Source: Saccopteryx bilineata (lineage: Eukaryota; Chordata; Mammalia; Chiroptera; Emballonuridae). From it: a DNA stretch of 64,000 nt. The stretch covers positions 15,042,997 to 15,106,996 of the forward strand of contig NC_089501.1 in assembly GCF_036850765.1 (NCBI RefSeq), read 5' to 3'. The notes under the pieces were generated by a model, which saw only the letters and a program-made list of their open reading frames with translations, had not been told where the DNA came from and did no database searches. Below, one piece after another: positions 26,289-37,919 of the stretch (positions are counted from its first letter, which is position 1; the number at the start of each line of letters is the position of its first letter). The position numbers and the translations under genes are program-made.

Positions 26289-26692
26289 CCCTGGCCGGTT
26301 GGCTCAGTGGTAGAGCGTCGGCCTGGCATGCAGAAGTCCCGGGTTCGATTCCCGGCCAGAGCACACAGGAGAAGCGGCCATCTGCTTCTCCACCCCTCCC
26401 CCTCTCCTTCCTCTCTGTCTCTCTCTTCCCCTCCCGCAGCCAAGGCTCCATTGGAGCAAAGATGGCCCGGGCGCTGGGGATGGCTCTGTGGCCTCTGCCT
26501 CAGGCGCTAGAGTGGCTCTGGTCGCAACATAGCGATGCCCGGGATGGGCAGAGCATTGCCCCCTGGTGGGCAGAGCTTCGCCCCTGGTGGGCGTGCCCGG
26601 TGGATCCTGGTGGGGCGCATGCAGAAGTCTGTCTGACTGTCTCTTCCTGTTTCCAGCTTCAGAAAAATACAAAAAAAAAAAAAAAGAAAGAA
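26289..26692 (+). mobile_element. Bat SINE, 380-bp composite type, young
   Basis: The head CCCTGGCCGGTTGGCTCAGT carries a clear RNA polymerase III A box (TGGCTCAGTGG, 26300-26310) and B box (GGTTCGATTCC, 26342-26352). A CT-rich middle, a GC-rich right part and a 15-A tail follow. A 13-bp duplication AATATATGCTAAG flanks it at 26276-26288 and 26693-26705. Several short ORFs on both strands arise only because the GC-rich body has few stops. Confidence 0.95.
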
Positions 26693-26830
26693 AATATATG
26701 CTAAGACATATATACACATGTACACACACACGCGTGCACGCAGCAATTCACAACAGGTGTGGAGCAAACATTTTTTAAACATGCAATACCTGACTATTTA
26801 GTCAGGGACACTGACTCTTTTCTCTTAGAT

Positions 26831-26935
26831 CAGCGGTTTTCAACCTGTGGGTCGTGACCCGGGCGCCTAGGCGACCCCCGTGTTTTGGTTGTTCGACCCC
26901 CCCCCAAGTCACGACCCACAGGTTGAGAACTGCTG
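26831..26935. mobile_element. SPIN-like hAT MITE, 105 bp
   Basis: The left end CAGCGGTTTTCAACCTGTGG and right end CCACAGGTTGAGAACTGCTG are inverted copies, extended inward by GGTCGTGACC / GTCACGACCC. The termini match the SPIN (Space Invaders) hAT family as I remember it. The flanks are TCTTAGAT (26823-26830) and TCTTAGCT (26936-26943), 7 of 8 identical. The interior is cut down to about 45 bp, with a GGCGCC-type palindrome and a C-run. Confidence 0.9.
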
Positions 26936-28453
26936 TCTTAGCTTGTCAAAGAAAAAATAACAACAGGAACACAACAATAGCCGTCAGCTGTGAAAGAATC
27001 AAAATTATACCTATTTTTTGTCAGATTGGCAAAAAATATATATTTTTTGGTATGCCAAAGAATTTTAGTAACTACTTTATGTGTGCCATGTGATGAAAAT
27101 GGCTGAAAATCACTGTGCTATAAAATATACACTAGAAAAACACAGGTTGTTACCAACTCTTTAGGAGAATGACATTTGTGATATAAGTTGGCTGTTCTGA
27201 TCTCCTCACTAGACCAACACTATGAAGGAGGCCAGAGTTTCCAGCCAAATGAAAGTGCAGTCTCATATATAAATCAAATCATAATACAGCCAAGTTGAAG
27301 TATTGAATCTACAGATCTAACTACCATATACCATGGGGTTTCCGTGTAAAAATAAATGCCAAGTTCTCACTGATCGTGCCTGATCTATCTCTTCCCCTCT
27401 CCCATTCTTTCAGGTCTTCCCTCTGCTCTCCTCATCACTAGTCTCTGTCAGTAAAAGAGCTGACAGGTTGAACTGGGTTTTCATGAGATGTAGAGATGGG
27501 AGAAAATTAAATCTTGCAGCTGGGTTAAGGCAATAATTTCTTGACTAACAATGTATATCAACAAATGTTAACAGCCATGATATATATACAGTTAATTATG
27601 GTTAATTTTTTATTCCATATCAAATTTTTCTTATTGCAGAATTTACATAGAAGTATCCCGATTAATAAAAAAAATCGCCAAATCTTAGTAGCTATTATCT
27701 CTGGATATGTAATATACAGTTAATTTTTTAATCTGTATCTAATTTTTCAATAATAATGTATAGCTTTAAGTTTTATCAATTAGCACAAATAAATAAGCAG
27801 CAGCTAATTAATGAATTAGGCAGAATATGAAACCACTGGCTATAAATACAGGTCATTGGTAAATAAAAACTGTCTGTAGTAGACAGTGAGATGATGATTT
27901 TATTATGATGACTTCTAAGCCTGACAGTCCTCAGCACATAATATCAAGTCTTGTTAAAATGTTACTTAAAATAGCATCTCCTACAAAGTCATAAAATTAT
28001 AAAAAGGCACAACAAACATTTGAATATATAGACTGGTGACATATCATACTTATCATTTAACTATTTTACACTAATGTTCACAACAATTATGCTCATACAG
28101 AAATAGTCTTAATGAAATTATATGTCAGAACTTTTGCCCAAGGTAATAGCCCAAAACAGGGTGCACCATCTACCAAACTTTATTTGTCGTCGTTTTGAGA
28201 GGAAGCGGCAAAGACTAAAGTTACTATAATCCAAACACAAGACAAATAAGACATCATGGTGTCCCAAACAAAAAAATCCCAGACACTCAGATAGGACAAG
28301 GAAATACTGTGTATGTACACACATATACAGACTACAAAGATAGTAGATGCCACAAATAATGTTGAAGATAAATTAATATAAAATTGTGTTTTACCTGTTC
28401 AGAAACTAGGTTGTATATATGAACCTAATCTACTTACTGTCTTTACATTCCAG

Positions 28454-30800
28454 GCTACCTCAAAGACAGTGATATCAAATTTTGCTGTCCACTTTTGACC
28501 TTTCTCTTGATCCTTTAAAGCTTCAGACTTCTTTGCTTTCCTGAGTCATGGAGAAAGTCCAATATCTCACTCGCTCTGCTATAAGAAGAGCTTCAACCAT
28601 TGAAATGCCCCAACAAGCCCGTCAAAATCTCCAGAACCTATTTATCAACTTCTGTCTCATCTTAATATGTCTCCTGTTGATCTGCATCATCGTGATGCTT
28701 CTCTGAAGTTCCACTGCAATCTCCAGTGCTGCGACTTACCACCCTCAGCTTAAAATCAGCCGTCCCGTGAAGGGGGGAAAAGAGAACACTTCCTAAGTAG
28801 AAGAAATTCTTCGTGAAAAGTTCAAGATTCAGAAGAAATTGTTAGCAAATGTATTGATCAGCCAGATCGCGTAAACAGGAAAAGAGTTCTACTTTCAAAA
28901 TTAACTTTAAAATGACTAAAAATAAGTGTGCATAATGTAACTGTTGATTTCTGCAACAGAGCTTATAAATTGCAATCCCAAATCTATCCTGAGGATGATG
29001 AACTAGTTTAGTTTTAAAACTGTACTGCTAACAGGTTCACTTCATATATAAAGCATTAGCTTCACTATTTAGGATAAATATAATTTATATTGTACTGTAA
29101 AGCCTCTTTGATGTTTATTAAACACTTTTCAGGTCTTTACTAAGTACCAAAATAATCATTCAAATGAAGTGTCATTATCTGAAATAGCCCACTAATCCCT
29201 CACATTATCTTTATTATTATTATACATATGTCTTTGTAGTAATTATCTTAACTTCTTTCTAAAACAGAAATTGCATCCTTTTTCTATACTTACCATAACA
29301 TTCTTTGAAATTATGAAAATCAAGTAGGTAAGAGTAACGCCACAGTCCTGCATAAATTTTTTTTTCAAAGAATTACAGAATTCTAGTATACATAGATAAT
29401 CATCAATCTATTGTCTCTAGGACATTATGATTAATAGAGAAGAAATGTTCATTCATTTAACAGCTGGCAGTGTGATTAGTCATAATTAGTCATAAATACA
29501 CTAATTTAATATGACTAATAAATACACTAATAAAATAGAGTCTAACCTTAATTTATAGCACTGTAGTTGACTAGCTGAGCTAGAGTACTTTGCCATACTA
29601 TATCTTTGGAATCATGAAATCTTAAGACTTCAAATTTCATAGGATGTCTTCTACTCTAGCCTCATACTCAAGGTAGACAAAAGAATAAAAGAAAATTTAA
29701 TATTTCAAGCATTAAAAATAAAATCTTGAATTCTCTCTCCAAAATTAACTAATTATTTCATTATATTTGGAAATGAATTTTTATCTTACTACTGTTTATG
29801 ACAAGATACAGCTACTTTCCTTACTCTACCAACCAGATGGTAAAACGCTTATTTGGTAGACCACTCTACTACACTGAATTAGACTACTCCACTACATAAA
29901 GCTAATCTATAATTACTTTCCTGCTGAATAAATTTTCATTTTTCTTCTGGTCATTTAAAAATATCTTCCAACAACTCATAAAACAACTGAAGTAAAAACT
30001 GGTGATGGAAAATATATTCAACCAAAATTTGGTAATTTAAGTTGACTCAGTTGAAAATGAAGTCTAAAATGGTTTACAATACTATCATCCAATAATTTTA
30101 ACTTCAGTTCAAGACATATTATTAATATAGCAATTATTAAAGGAGCAGAGAACATTTAATTTAATATATGGTTTGTTATGGTTACTAAAAGAATTTGGAA
30201 AGTCAATATTGACCTTAGTTTCTAACACAAGTGCTGCTAGCAGGATAGTGATGGAGACATTATTTTTAATTTTTTTCTGAATCTCTGAGTGGTTCCGAAG
30301 ATGGGAAGGGGTTCACTGCTATATGAGGAACAGATGGAAAGGGGTCTCATACTGACAGAAAGATTTCTTGAGCAAAAGCTTTATCTATGGAATGGAGATC
30401 CCTAATATTAACTAGAAAATTTATACACAGGAAGACATACATTCACCTCACTGGTGTCAATAATTACCCATGCAAAAAGTAACGAAGGTCTATAATTAGC
30501 TGCATAATCTTAAAAATAAGGGGAAAATTTGTAATAACAAGTTCTATTCCTTTCAATACATTGTTCATTTCAACATCAACTTCAAACTATAAATTGTACA
30601 GATATGGGATTTTCCTAAAATATTAGAAATAAATTTGTTTTCCATTTTACCTTTAACAGAAATTAAAATTTGTACACTTGATGATTACAGACTACTGTAA
30701 CTCAGGTATAATGCAACAAAAACCCATTGTTTAAATGTAGCTTATTTATTCTGTTTATTGTGATGTGTAAAGAGTAAAATATAATAAAACAATGTATTTT
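28454..30800 (+). other. PLN: PLN exon 2 with 3' UTR; 3' end uncertain
   Basis: The exon opens after CTTTACATTCCAG|GCTACC. It contains 94 bases of leader, the CDS and a long AT-rich 3' region without recognisable interspersed repeats, which suggests constraint. The proposed end rests on AATAAA at 30783-30788 in ATATAATAAAACAATG. Other AATAAA motifs lie nearby, for example near 30627 and 31232, so alternative ends are likely. Confidence 0.6.
28548..28706 (+). CDS. PLN: Cardiac phospholamban, complete 52-residue CDS
   Basis: Phospholamban is a small membrane protein of the sarcoplasmic reticulum. Its unphosphorylated form inhibits the SERCA2a calcium pump, and phosphorylation releases the block. 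The single coding exon gives 52 codons plus TGA. The cytosolic helix (1-20) contains RRAST at 13-17, with the PKA site Ser16 and the CaMKII site Thr17. A short hinge follows, and residues 31-52 are one transmembrane helix. This helix has Cys36, Cys41 and Cys46 and the Leu/Ile zipper (37, 40, 44, 47, 51) that forms pentamers. Residue 2 is Glu as in human; residue 27 is Asn, as in most mammals, whereas human has Lys. The start codon is in context GAGTCATGG with G at +4, and the leader joins exon 1 by splicing. The gene lies antisense inside a CEP85L intron. No damage is seen. Confidence 0.98.
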   Translation: MEKVQYLTRSAIRRASTIEMPQQARQNLQNLFINFCLILICLLLICIIVMLL

Positions 30801-33526
30801 AAAAGTTTTAAATATCAAATGCTCCAAACTTTCTACTGTAGAATAAATTCCAAACTTAATTGACAGTCAAAATCAATGAATTTTTAAATGTTTAATGTTG
30901 CCTTTTATATGTTGATTTACAATGTTTAATGCAAATCACTTTTATTAAAATGATCTTCTTGAACTCAGTGAAATCATTATTTAATACACACATGACTGAT
31001 ATGACAATAAAGTCTAATATAAGCAGTTTTGATTTTGTAGGCTGTTTTTGATGACATTCCTCATATAAAATAATATCAAAATTTCCGACGACAGACACAA
31101 GAGGGCAGACTCACATAAAGAATGAACTGCCTTCTACCTAGAAATTGCTTATCCTTCCACTACTTTTGAGTCAGCTCTTCTAAGTAACAGCATACGTTAA
31201 AATGTCTAAAAATTATTTTCCAATACTATAAATAAAAGTTGACAGATTAATAAAAAAGTGTCAAGTATTACTAATTTTATTTATTAAAGCATGTATTCAA
31301 ATTCATTTATATGCTTTTTTATGTAACTAATGAATGTGTCATGATGGCATATCCTATCAATCCAGAGTGTCACAGTGTCCACATCTTTCAATGAAGTTAT
31401 ATTATCTCAAACATTAAAAAAGTAAAGATATAACAGGTATAAAAATAAGAATAAAATTAAGAAAACTATTTCTTTTCAGAAAATGTAATAGAATATATAA
31501 AACTCTCACATGAAAATAAAACTTTTCATTCTTATGTTAGACAAAATCTAAGTCATTTTAACTGTCATTTTATTATATTTTTATTTATATTTTTAATTGA
31601 TAAAAGATAAAATTTTCAGTGAAACATGTTGAAATCGTTAGAAACGTCTATCTTGGCTGAACAAGCCCATGCATGATTTAAATAAGCACAAAATTTTATC
31701 TTCCTCTTTTTAATGACTGTAACCCAGAACCTAGAAACATCCTAGAGAATATAAAAGAAAATAAACAATTGTGTCAATAAAGAGACCACTTCTTCATTAC
31801 TGCCCCGGAGATCTACTGCAAGCTTAGAGAACTCCAATGAACACTGCTGTGTGTAGAAGTGCACACCCTTCATTCCCTTCCCATCCCCTCCCCCCAATAA
31901 ATGCAACAGGGATGTGGAAAGAGAGACACCCTTTTCAAAGAGAAAACAAGACTTTGTTATTTGTTTTCTTCTTGTAGGATCAGTCAGCTTTTGGGGAGGG
32001 TGGGAGGAGAGGAGTGATGTTCAACAGAGGAAAGAATCAGACACTGGTAGAAATTACACATGGAGGCCTATATCCTAACTGAGAGTACAGATGGCTTCCC
32101 TTCATTCACAAAGGAAAATGCTTCAGAGTGCTACACTACCTGCACTGTAGCTGATTTGGTAGAAAACCATGGGAATCAAGGAACACTATGCACATGAGAC
32201 TGTGACGCTGACTCAATAATTATTCTGGATTGAGTCGTAAGAAGAGCAAAACTTCCATGTTATAATATTAACCAACTGAGGAAGAAGGGAAGAAGATTGT
32301 AAGGATCAAATAGATAAAATAACTCTGAGAACTACAAAATTCTGTATAAATCTAGCATGGTGTTATGAGAGTATAGCAGTTGTGCTTAAAAATCACACAC
32401 ATTCTCACATGGGAAAAAATAAGCTGATCTTTATTGCAGCTCTCCCCTTTATGAAAAATCATACTAAAAGGAAGTCACTAAGATGAGAGCTATAAAATTA
32501 ACAAAGGTAGTACTGGAGACTCCAAGAAGAAGTATTTAAGAATATTTTCTGTAACAGTCCAAAAAGGGCATTAGAAGAGAAGCGGTCACTTAAACATTAC
32601 AAGTGAAGTGCCTGGGTTTTCTTTACCTACTTGAATCTTTCTACTCCAAAACTTAAACGCATTATAAAAAGATCCATCCCAAAAAAAGTTAATCAAAAAA
32701 CAGGACTTTCCAAAATACATGCAATTCTGTCTGTCAGTAGCTTTCTTCTTCTACGGCGGCAGCGGTTCTCAACCTGTGGGCAACCGCTGCTCTGCAGTGT
32801 CCTGGGAAGGTTCAAAAGTAAGTTTTGCTCCACAGTGCACCTTCAAGATCCCTACCTTCCTTGCACTGTCTAGGCTGGGGAAACTTTGTTTACAGCAAAG
32901 GTTCGTTCATCTACGCAGAGTGAAAAAAGCAGTGAATTAATAGTTATTCCTTTAAATGCACCAATTTTCTCAGTACCCTTTCTACTGCACCTACTTCAGC
33001 TTGAGCAGAACACTCAGCTCCCCGGGACAATTCCAATTCTGTGTAAAGACAGCAACTAGAGAAATAATTCCTGATCCCTGTTTGCCGACAACAAACATCT
33101 AAAAACTAAAATATTTCATACTATTTTTTTAATTTAGGTTTCTATCTTTCAGATACTTGAATTGATAAATCATAAATAAATCTGATTAAATGCTCTTTTC
33201 TGATTTATAATCCAGTCAACATGGTGTTCCTGTCTAATTATGTGTTTTAAATATACATAATCAAGATTATTATAAGAACCAGAGTTCAAACAAGAATAAA
33301 GGCGGTACATGGGATGTGTTAAGGGTTCACTTGTGAATTGAGGACGTTAGAGTCTGTATATTTGGGGGCTGGACTCAGATTTGTGAGCGTCCTAGATCTC
33401 CTTATCCTTTCACAGAATATTTTGCTTTAATCTTTATTATTTTTTATTAGTAGTAAGAATAGGTAATTTAAAACTTTTGCTCTAGGGAAGTTTTAAAAAT
33501 TTTGATAGAATGAATTTGTTTACAGG
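30801..33526. other. CEP85L intron beyond PLN, little recognised
   Basis: Mostly AT-rich sequence. Around 31790-32100 is a less AT-rich unassigned stretch. A 30-bp hairpin with SPIN-like ends is listed at 32760. Confidence 0.35.
32760..32789. repeat. SPIN-end hairpin remnant (30 bp)
   Basis: CAGCGGTTCTCAACCTGTGG is the first 20 bases of a SPIN-type end. It is followed almost at once by AACCGCTG, the inverse of its first 8 bases. No matching flanks were found, so this could be a collapsed MITE or chance extension of a single end. Confidence 0.5.
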
Positions 33527-34462
33527 AAAAGGTGCTCAACATCACTAATCATCAGGGAAACACAAATCAAAACCACGGTGAGATACCTCACATCTTTGTG
33601 ATGGCTAGTATCAAAAACACAAGAGATTAAGTGTTGACAAAAATGTAGAGAAAGGGACACCTTGTACACTGCTGGTGACAATGTCAGTTGGTACTGCCAA
33701 TATGGAAACCAGTATGGGGTTTCCTCAAAAAATTAAAAATAGAACGACCATATGATCTAGCAATTCCCTTCGGGGAAATTTAGCCAAAGGAAACAAAAAC
33801 ACTAACCCAAAAAGATGTGCACCACCATGCTCACTGAAGCATTATTTACAGTAGCCGAGAGATGGAAGCAACCTAAGTACCCATCAATAGATAAATGGCT
33901 AAAGAAAATGTGGTATGTATAAGATGGGGCAAAAGCAGGTTACAATTGTATGTAAAACACAGTTTATTCTTGTTCATTATTTTCCATATGAACAACTATA
34001 AACCTACTTTTGCCCCAACCTATATACAATGGAGTATTATTCAGCCATAAAAAGGAAATCTTATCATTTGTGACATGATTGGACCTTCAAAGGCATTATG
34101 TTATGTGAAATAAGTCAGACAAAGACAAATACTACATGATCTCCCTTAAATGTGAACTTCTTTTTTTGTTTTTTGGGTTTTTTTTTTTTATTTTTTAAAG
34201 ACCTCAATAGATACAGAGAATAGACTGGTAGTGGCTGCCGGAGGCTAGGGGCTAGAGGCCTGGATTGTGTGTTTAAAAATGCTAAAAGTATAAATCTTTA
34301 AAGTTCTTACCAGTGGGAAAATAATTTTAACTATGTATTGCAGATGAATGTTAAACTAGACTTATTTTGGTGATCACTTTGCAATATATACAAAAATCAA
34401 ATCATTATGCTGTACATCTGAACCTAGTGTAATTTTAGGTGTCAATTATATCTCAATTAAAA
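33527..34462 (+). mobile_element. Old L1 3' end, split by a mariner-like MITE
   Basis: It begins within ORF2 (GGTGCTCAACATCACTAATC, AAAACCACGGTGAGATACCT) and continues through ATGGAGTATTATTCAGCC to a 3' UTR ending near CAATTATATCTCAATTAAAA. It is more diverged than the copy at 16030. The left end is 5'-truncated. Confidence 0.85.
33922..34020. mobile_element. Mariner-like MITE, 99 bp, inserted in L1
   Basis: The ends AGATGGGGCAAAAGCAGGTT and, inverted, GGTTGGGGCAAAAGTAGGTT are flanked by TA at 33920-33921 and 34021-34022. Removing the element and one TA restores the L1 text GGTATGTATATACAATGGAG. TA duplication and this type of terminus fit Tc1/mariner. Confidence 0.88.
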
Positions 34463-34467
34463 GAACA

Positions 34468-34535
34468 AGAAACTGAGGCCCAGAGATACTAAGTAGCGGT
34501 GCTAGGTAGAGAATCATCCAGGTTCTAAATTTGAT
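34468..34535 (-). mobile_element. MIR fragment
   Basis: The plus strand reads GAAACTGAGGCCCAGAGATA, the inverse of the conserved MIR core, directly after the L1 end. Confidence 0.65.
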
Positions 34536-34866
34536 AAAACAATATACGCCATATTCCCAAATTAATGTTCTATGATACCAAGCCAGATCCTGTTTCTATT
34601 TCAAGTTTCTTTTGAATTAATGTTTTATTTTTATGTTCTCTGAACAAAGACCAAGTTTTTCATGCTAATCAGCCTTGAATATTTTTTAAGTTTTATTTAT
34701 CAATGCAATAGTTTTAGTTTGTAGCATCGATGCTTATTTACTTTCCGGAGAAAGGAAAAGCAAAAACAGTCTGTGCCTATGGACACATCACGCTCACTGC
34801 AAGTGTGCTATTATTATACTCACAACATCCACTGGAGGGAAGCAAACACCAGATTTTGAGCCATAC

Positions 34867-35651
34867 CTGCATTGGTGTTTCACTTTCTCGTGGAAACTCT
34901 TCAATTTGCTGTTGTTGCCAAGGAGCTAAACTGTATGAGTCCTCTGTAGTTCTACCTTCCAAAGGGTTCGTCCGCAACTGCTCTGTAAGCCACATCTGTG
35001 TCCTCACAGAAGGCTGAATGGGAACTCCACCTACTGCCTGTTGACCAAGCATTAAATATTTTGGAGATTCAAAAGCCTCTGAGCTTGTCACTCCGGGCTT
35101 GCTTTCAGGTAAGGCACTGTAAGTCATGTCTAAAGCCTGTCTCCGAAGAGCAGAAGCAGCTCTAAAATCCTCTTTGCTACAGCTCTCAAATTTGTATTTG
35201 CAGTCCAGAGTTGATGATCGTCTTTTATTTATTTCCTTGTCTTCTAGCTTAAGCATCTCCATACTATCGTGCAAGCAGCTAGGCCCAATTGTCCTTAGCT
35301 GTGATGTTAAAGCCTTGCCTCTTCCTGTCTTTTCCAAACCACTCCTGGACTCCTCAGTGCGTGCAATGCCACCCTGACTGCAGTTTTCTGGGGCAGTGAG
35401 TTTGGATAAGGATGACCATTTCCGGAGGGGCCGGAAGTCCTTCATGTCTAGTGAAGAGTCCTGCTCCCCCCTAATGTGGTTTCCCAATGTTTGCATGAGG
35501 CCTGTACTCCATTTTGAGCCATCTGATGTCAATGAGTCCCTATGTTTGGAAACAGAAGTGCTGGGGTGAGACGGCATGACATTGGCAGTAGGGAGAGCGA
35601 CCAATGATCGACTAGGCTGAAAAGTTAACGTGCCACTTGAAGTTGAGTGAT
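34867..35651 (-). CDS. CEP85L: CEP85L large internal coding exon (785 bp, probably exon 3)
   Basis: On the minus strand the exon opens after a pyrimidine-rich acceptor (TTCTCTTTCCAG, AG at 35653-35652) and closes at CAG|GTATGG (GT at 34866-34865). It holds two bases completing a split codon plus 261 codons with no stop, and ends in phase 0, which fits the next exon at 246-367. The peptide is Ser/Thr-rich and probably disordered. It contains stretches recognisable as CEP85L, such as [47 protein letters not shown] and [21 protein letters not shown]. Reading continues past the donor into intron until a stop at 34777, so an uninterrupted ORF overstates the coding end. Exons 1-2, encoding the N-terminus, were not found up to 64000. 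Confidence 0.95.
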
Positions 35652-36989
35652 CTGGAAAGAGAAAAGAATTTCAAATTAGTTTTAATTAATAGGAAAAATA
35701 AGGCAAAATGCCAAGTGCCAAAACAAAAATCTGCAGAAGTTTTTTAGAAGGCTTTATCACTATTATTACTATTATCTATTATCCCTTTAAGTTTATCTGA
35801 TACAGATCAAACTTTCAAACATTATTTTCTAAAAACCAATAGATAAAATATGTGCTCATTTACCATCTACTGAAAGATGGACAATGACTGGAAACAGGTT
35901 GATATTCACCCTATTTAATCTAAGTGTTACAACTTTTAAAAGAAAAATGCATCTCCCTACTGAGGGAGCTTACTCATAATTCAGCATTGCAAGACTTACA
36001 CACAACTCTATCAAAAATGGTATATTTCATCATCTTTCATAAATTGTACAAAGCTGTGCCAAATCTAAGTATTTTAGTAGCTCCAGAACTCTAATTCAAA
36101 TCGGAAATATGGGTAAAGGAACTCCTGCAATATTAGAACATAATCAGAAAGGGTTCTAGCAATGTATCTGTAGAGACAGAATAGCTAGGTTCCCAGTCTT
36201 CCCTAAAGGTGTTATCAATGATTTCTTTCCCAACCTAGAAGTCCTGTGTGAAGTATACTTTGGTTCCTATCTTTCTCTGCACTAAATCCCCAAGTTGTAG
36301 GTTTCACTTCCAAAGTGATTTATATAGCTATTGCCTTAGGTCAGGCCTTCACATGTCATTATTCTACACTCAGGAACAGTTTTAGTAGGCTCTGTGCAAA
36401 CCCAAGGAATAAATAAGGGCTCTATACTTGACAAACTTCCCATCCAGTGCCAACTTATCACCAAATGTGTCAAATTAAAAGAAAATATTTTAACTTCTAC
36501 CAGAGGATATCTAGAAAAGGGATAGCAATTTGAAGAGGGGGTGGGAGGGGTGAGTGGTGAAAGTAACTTTCAGTTTATTTTCTATTTTTCACACTGTTTG
36601 TCTCATACTGTATATTTAAATATTACCTCTGAGCTTTTACATTGTCTTAAAGAAATAAAGTAATGAGAGAAGAAATGTTGAAAAAGTCATAAGAAAACTA
36701 TGATGAGAATGAACTAGGTAGACAAATTCAAAAACTAGAATTCCAGTAGGTCTCTGCATGAAATATTATTCACTTGAGATGAAGAGGGAAAAATATTATG
36801 GGAGGAATACACGCAGAAGTATTATAATGGACGTTTATCATATTCAAGCTTCTCATCAGCTCCTGCAGAATCTTTTTATATTCAGGAAAATTCTCAGCCT
36901 GGAAGTCTAACCTAACCTCCCAAAACAAATTTTAGACCTCAAATTACCAACAAATACCTGGCAACTATGATGCAGACATTCAGAAGAAC

Positions 36990-37375
36990 CTGCACAAGAT
37001 TTCAGTTTGGAAGTGAGTCACTTAAGAAAATGGGCTGACTCTCTGTGGAGCCACCATTTTTGGCTGGCACAGGGAACAGCAGAGCCATCATCTGCCTTCC
37101 ACACTGGCAGCCGCAGAGGTGGCCAAATCAAGTTCCAGCCCAGAGGCGGCAGCAGTTGGGCAGCACCGGTGGTTTCCTCCAGCACTTGGGGAGGCAGGAT
37201 AGTGACCGTTCTCAGGAGTGATTTGAGGTATATTATCGGCAAGCTTAACTATAAGCCTGGTTCTCCAGCTCTCCCCCAAAGTTCTTTGCGGTAACAAATA
37301 CCCTTAAGTAAATTCCTCATCTGCTCAATCAGCCAGTCAGCTTCTTCTGTTGATTAAGAATACTAATTGATCGAA
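36990..37375 (+). mobile_element. Possible LTR-derived sequence
   Basis: A GC-richer patch ends in CCCCAAAGTTCTTTGCGGTA, AAATTCCTCATCTGCTCAAT and TTCTTCTGTTGATTAAGAAT, text like the end of an old retroviral LTR. Boundaries and family are not determinable by eye. Overlapping ORFs of 70-95 codons on both strands look like by-products of its GC content. Confidence 0.35.
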
Positions 37376-37919
37376 GTATGAAGCCAGAGAATGTGGTTCC
37401 AAAAGAAGAAAAACAAATTATCCTATTTTTCTGCAGTATGGAGTATCAAGAAAAGGTGCTCAAGACAATTCATAAAAGGTAAAGGTGGAGCAGAGTTGTA
37501 CAAGTCTTCAAATGTCCTCTAAGGAAAGAACCTGGCTTTCATTCAGCAAGAAACATGATATCACTGGAAGTTTCTAAACAAAGAAGTGACAGGATCAAAC
37601 TTCATTTAAGATGATTATTCTGGTAGCAGTGCTGAGGCTAGACTAAAGCAAAATGACTGGCAACAGGGAGATTAAAAGATTATTATAAAATAGAGGGAAA
37701 TATGCTACTGAAGGTCAGATCTAAATAGAAATAGGGCAAATATCCCCCAAAGTCTATGGAATATCTATATTACTGTATCTATTTATCACATACATATTTG
37801 TATTAAAATCACCACAGCCTTTTAAAATTACCTTTAAAAAATGAGCTTCATATCAAATTTGAAATTTTCAGTTTTTTATATTCAAAAAATATACCAAGGA
37901 AAGATCTAGTGTAAAGGTT

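Larger units (their letters stand above)
19397..28453 (+). other. PLN: PLN intron (9,057 bp)
   Basis: GT at 19397 and AG at 28452-28453 (CTTTACATTCCAG) bound the intron. It separates the non-coding leader exon from the coding exon. It holds a MIR, two young SINEs and a SPIN-like MITE, all listed; the rest shows nothing recognisable. Confidence 0.8.
368..34866 (-). other. CEP85L: CEP85L intron hosting PLN in antisense
   Basis: A 34.5-kb intron runs from the donor at 34866 to the acceptor at 368 on the minus strand. The complete PLN gene (both exons) lies inside it on the plus strand. The same nested antisense arrangement is known for human 6q22. The remaining sequence is AT-rich with SINE, LINE, LTR and DNA-transposon copies listed separately. 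Confidence 0.85.

Noticed and set aside
26300..26352. Functional tRNA gene
   Set aside because: A and B boxes are present, but no complete cloverleaf with acceptor stem is formed and the sequence is the head of a dispersed SINE with a poly(A) tail and target duplication.
26243..26782. Cluster of ORFs up to 141 codons on both strands
   Set aside because: They lie in a GC-rich SINE with a clear target duplication. The same translations recur at 40714-41161 and 43541-43965 in other copies.
32631..32940. Small gene with 80- and 73-codon overlapping frames
   Set aside because: The frames span a SPIN-end remnant, overlap each other in different phases and show no conserved domain or promoter.
34777..34866. 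Last 30 codons of the 275-codon minus-strand ORF as part of CEP85L
   Set aside because: The reading continues past a good donor (CAG|GTATGG) into intron; the known protein continues with the exon at 246-367 instead.
36990..37375. New exon or gene with 95- and 74-codon frames
   Set aside because: GC-rich patch with frames open on both strands and text resembling an LTR end; no splice signals were convincing.
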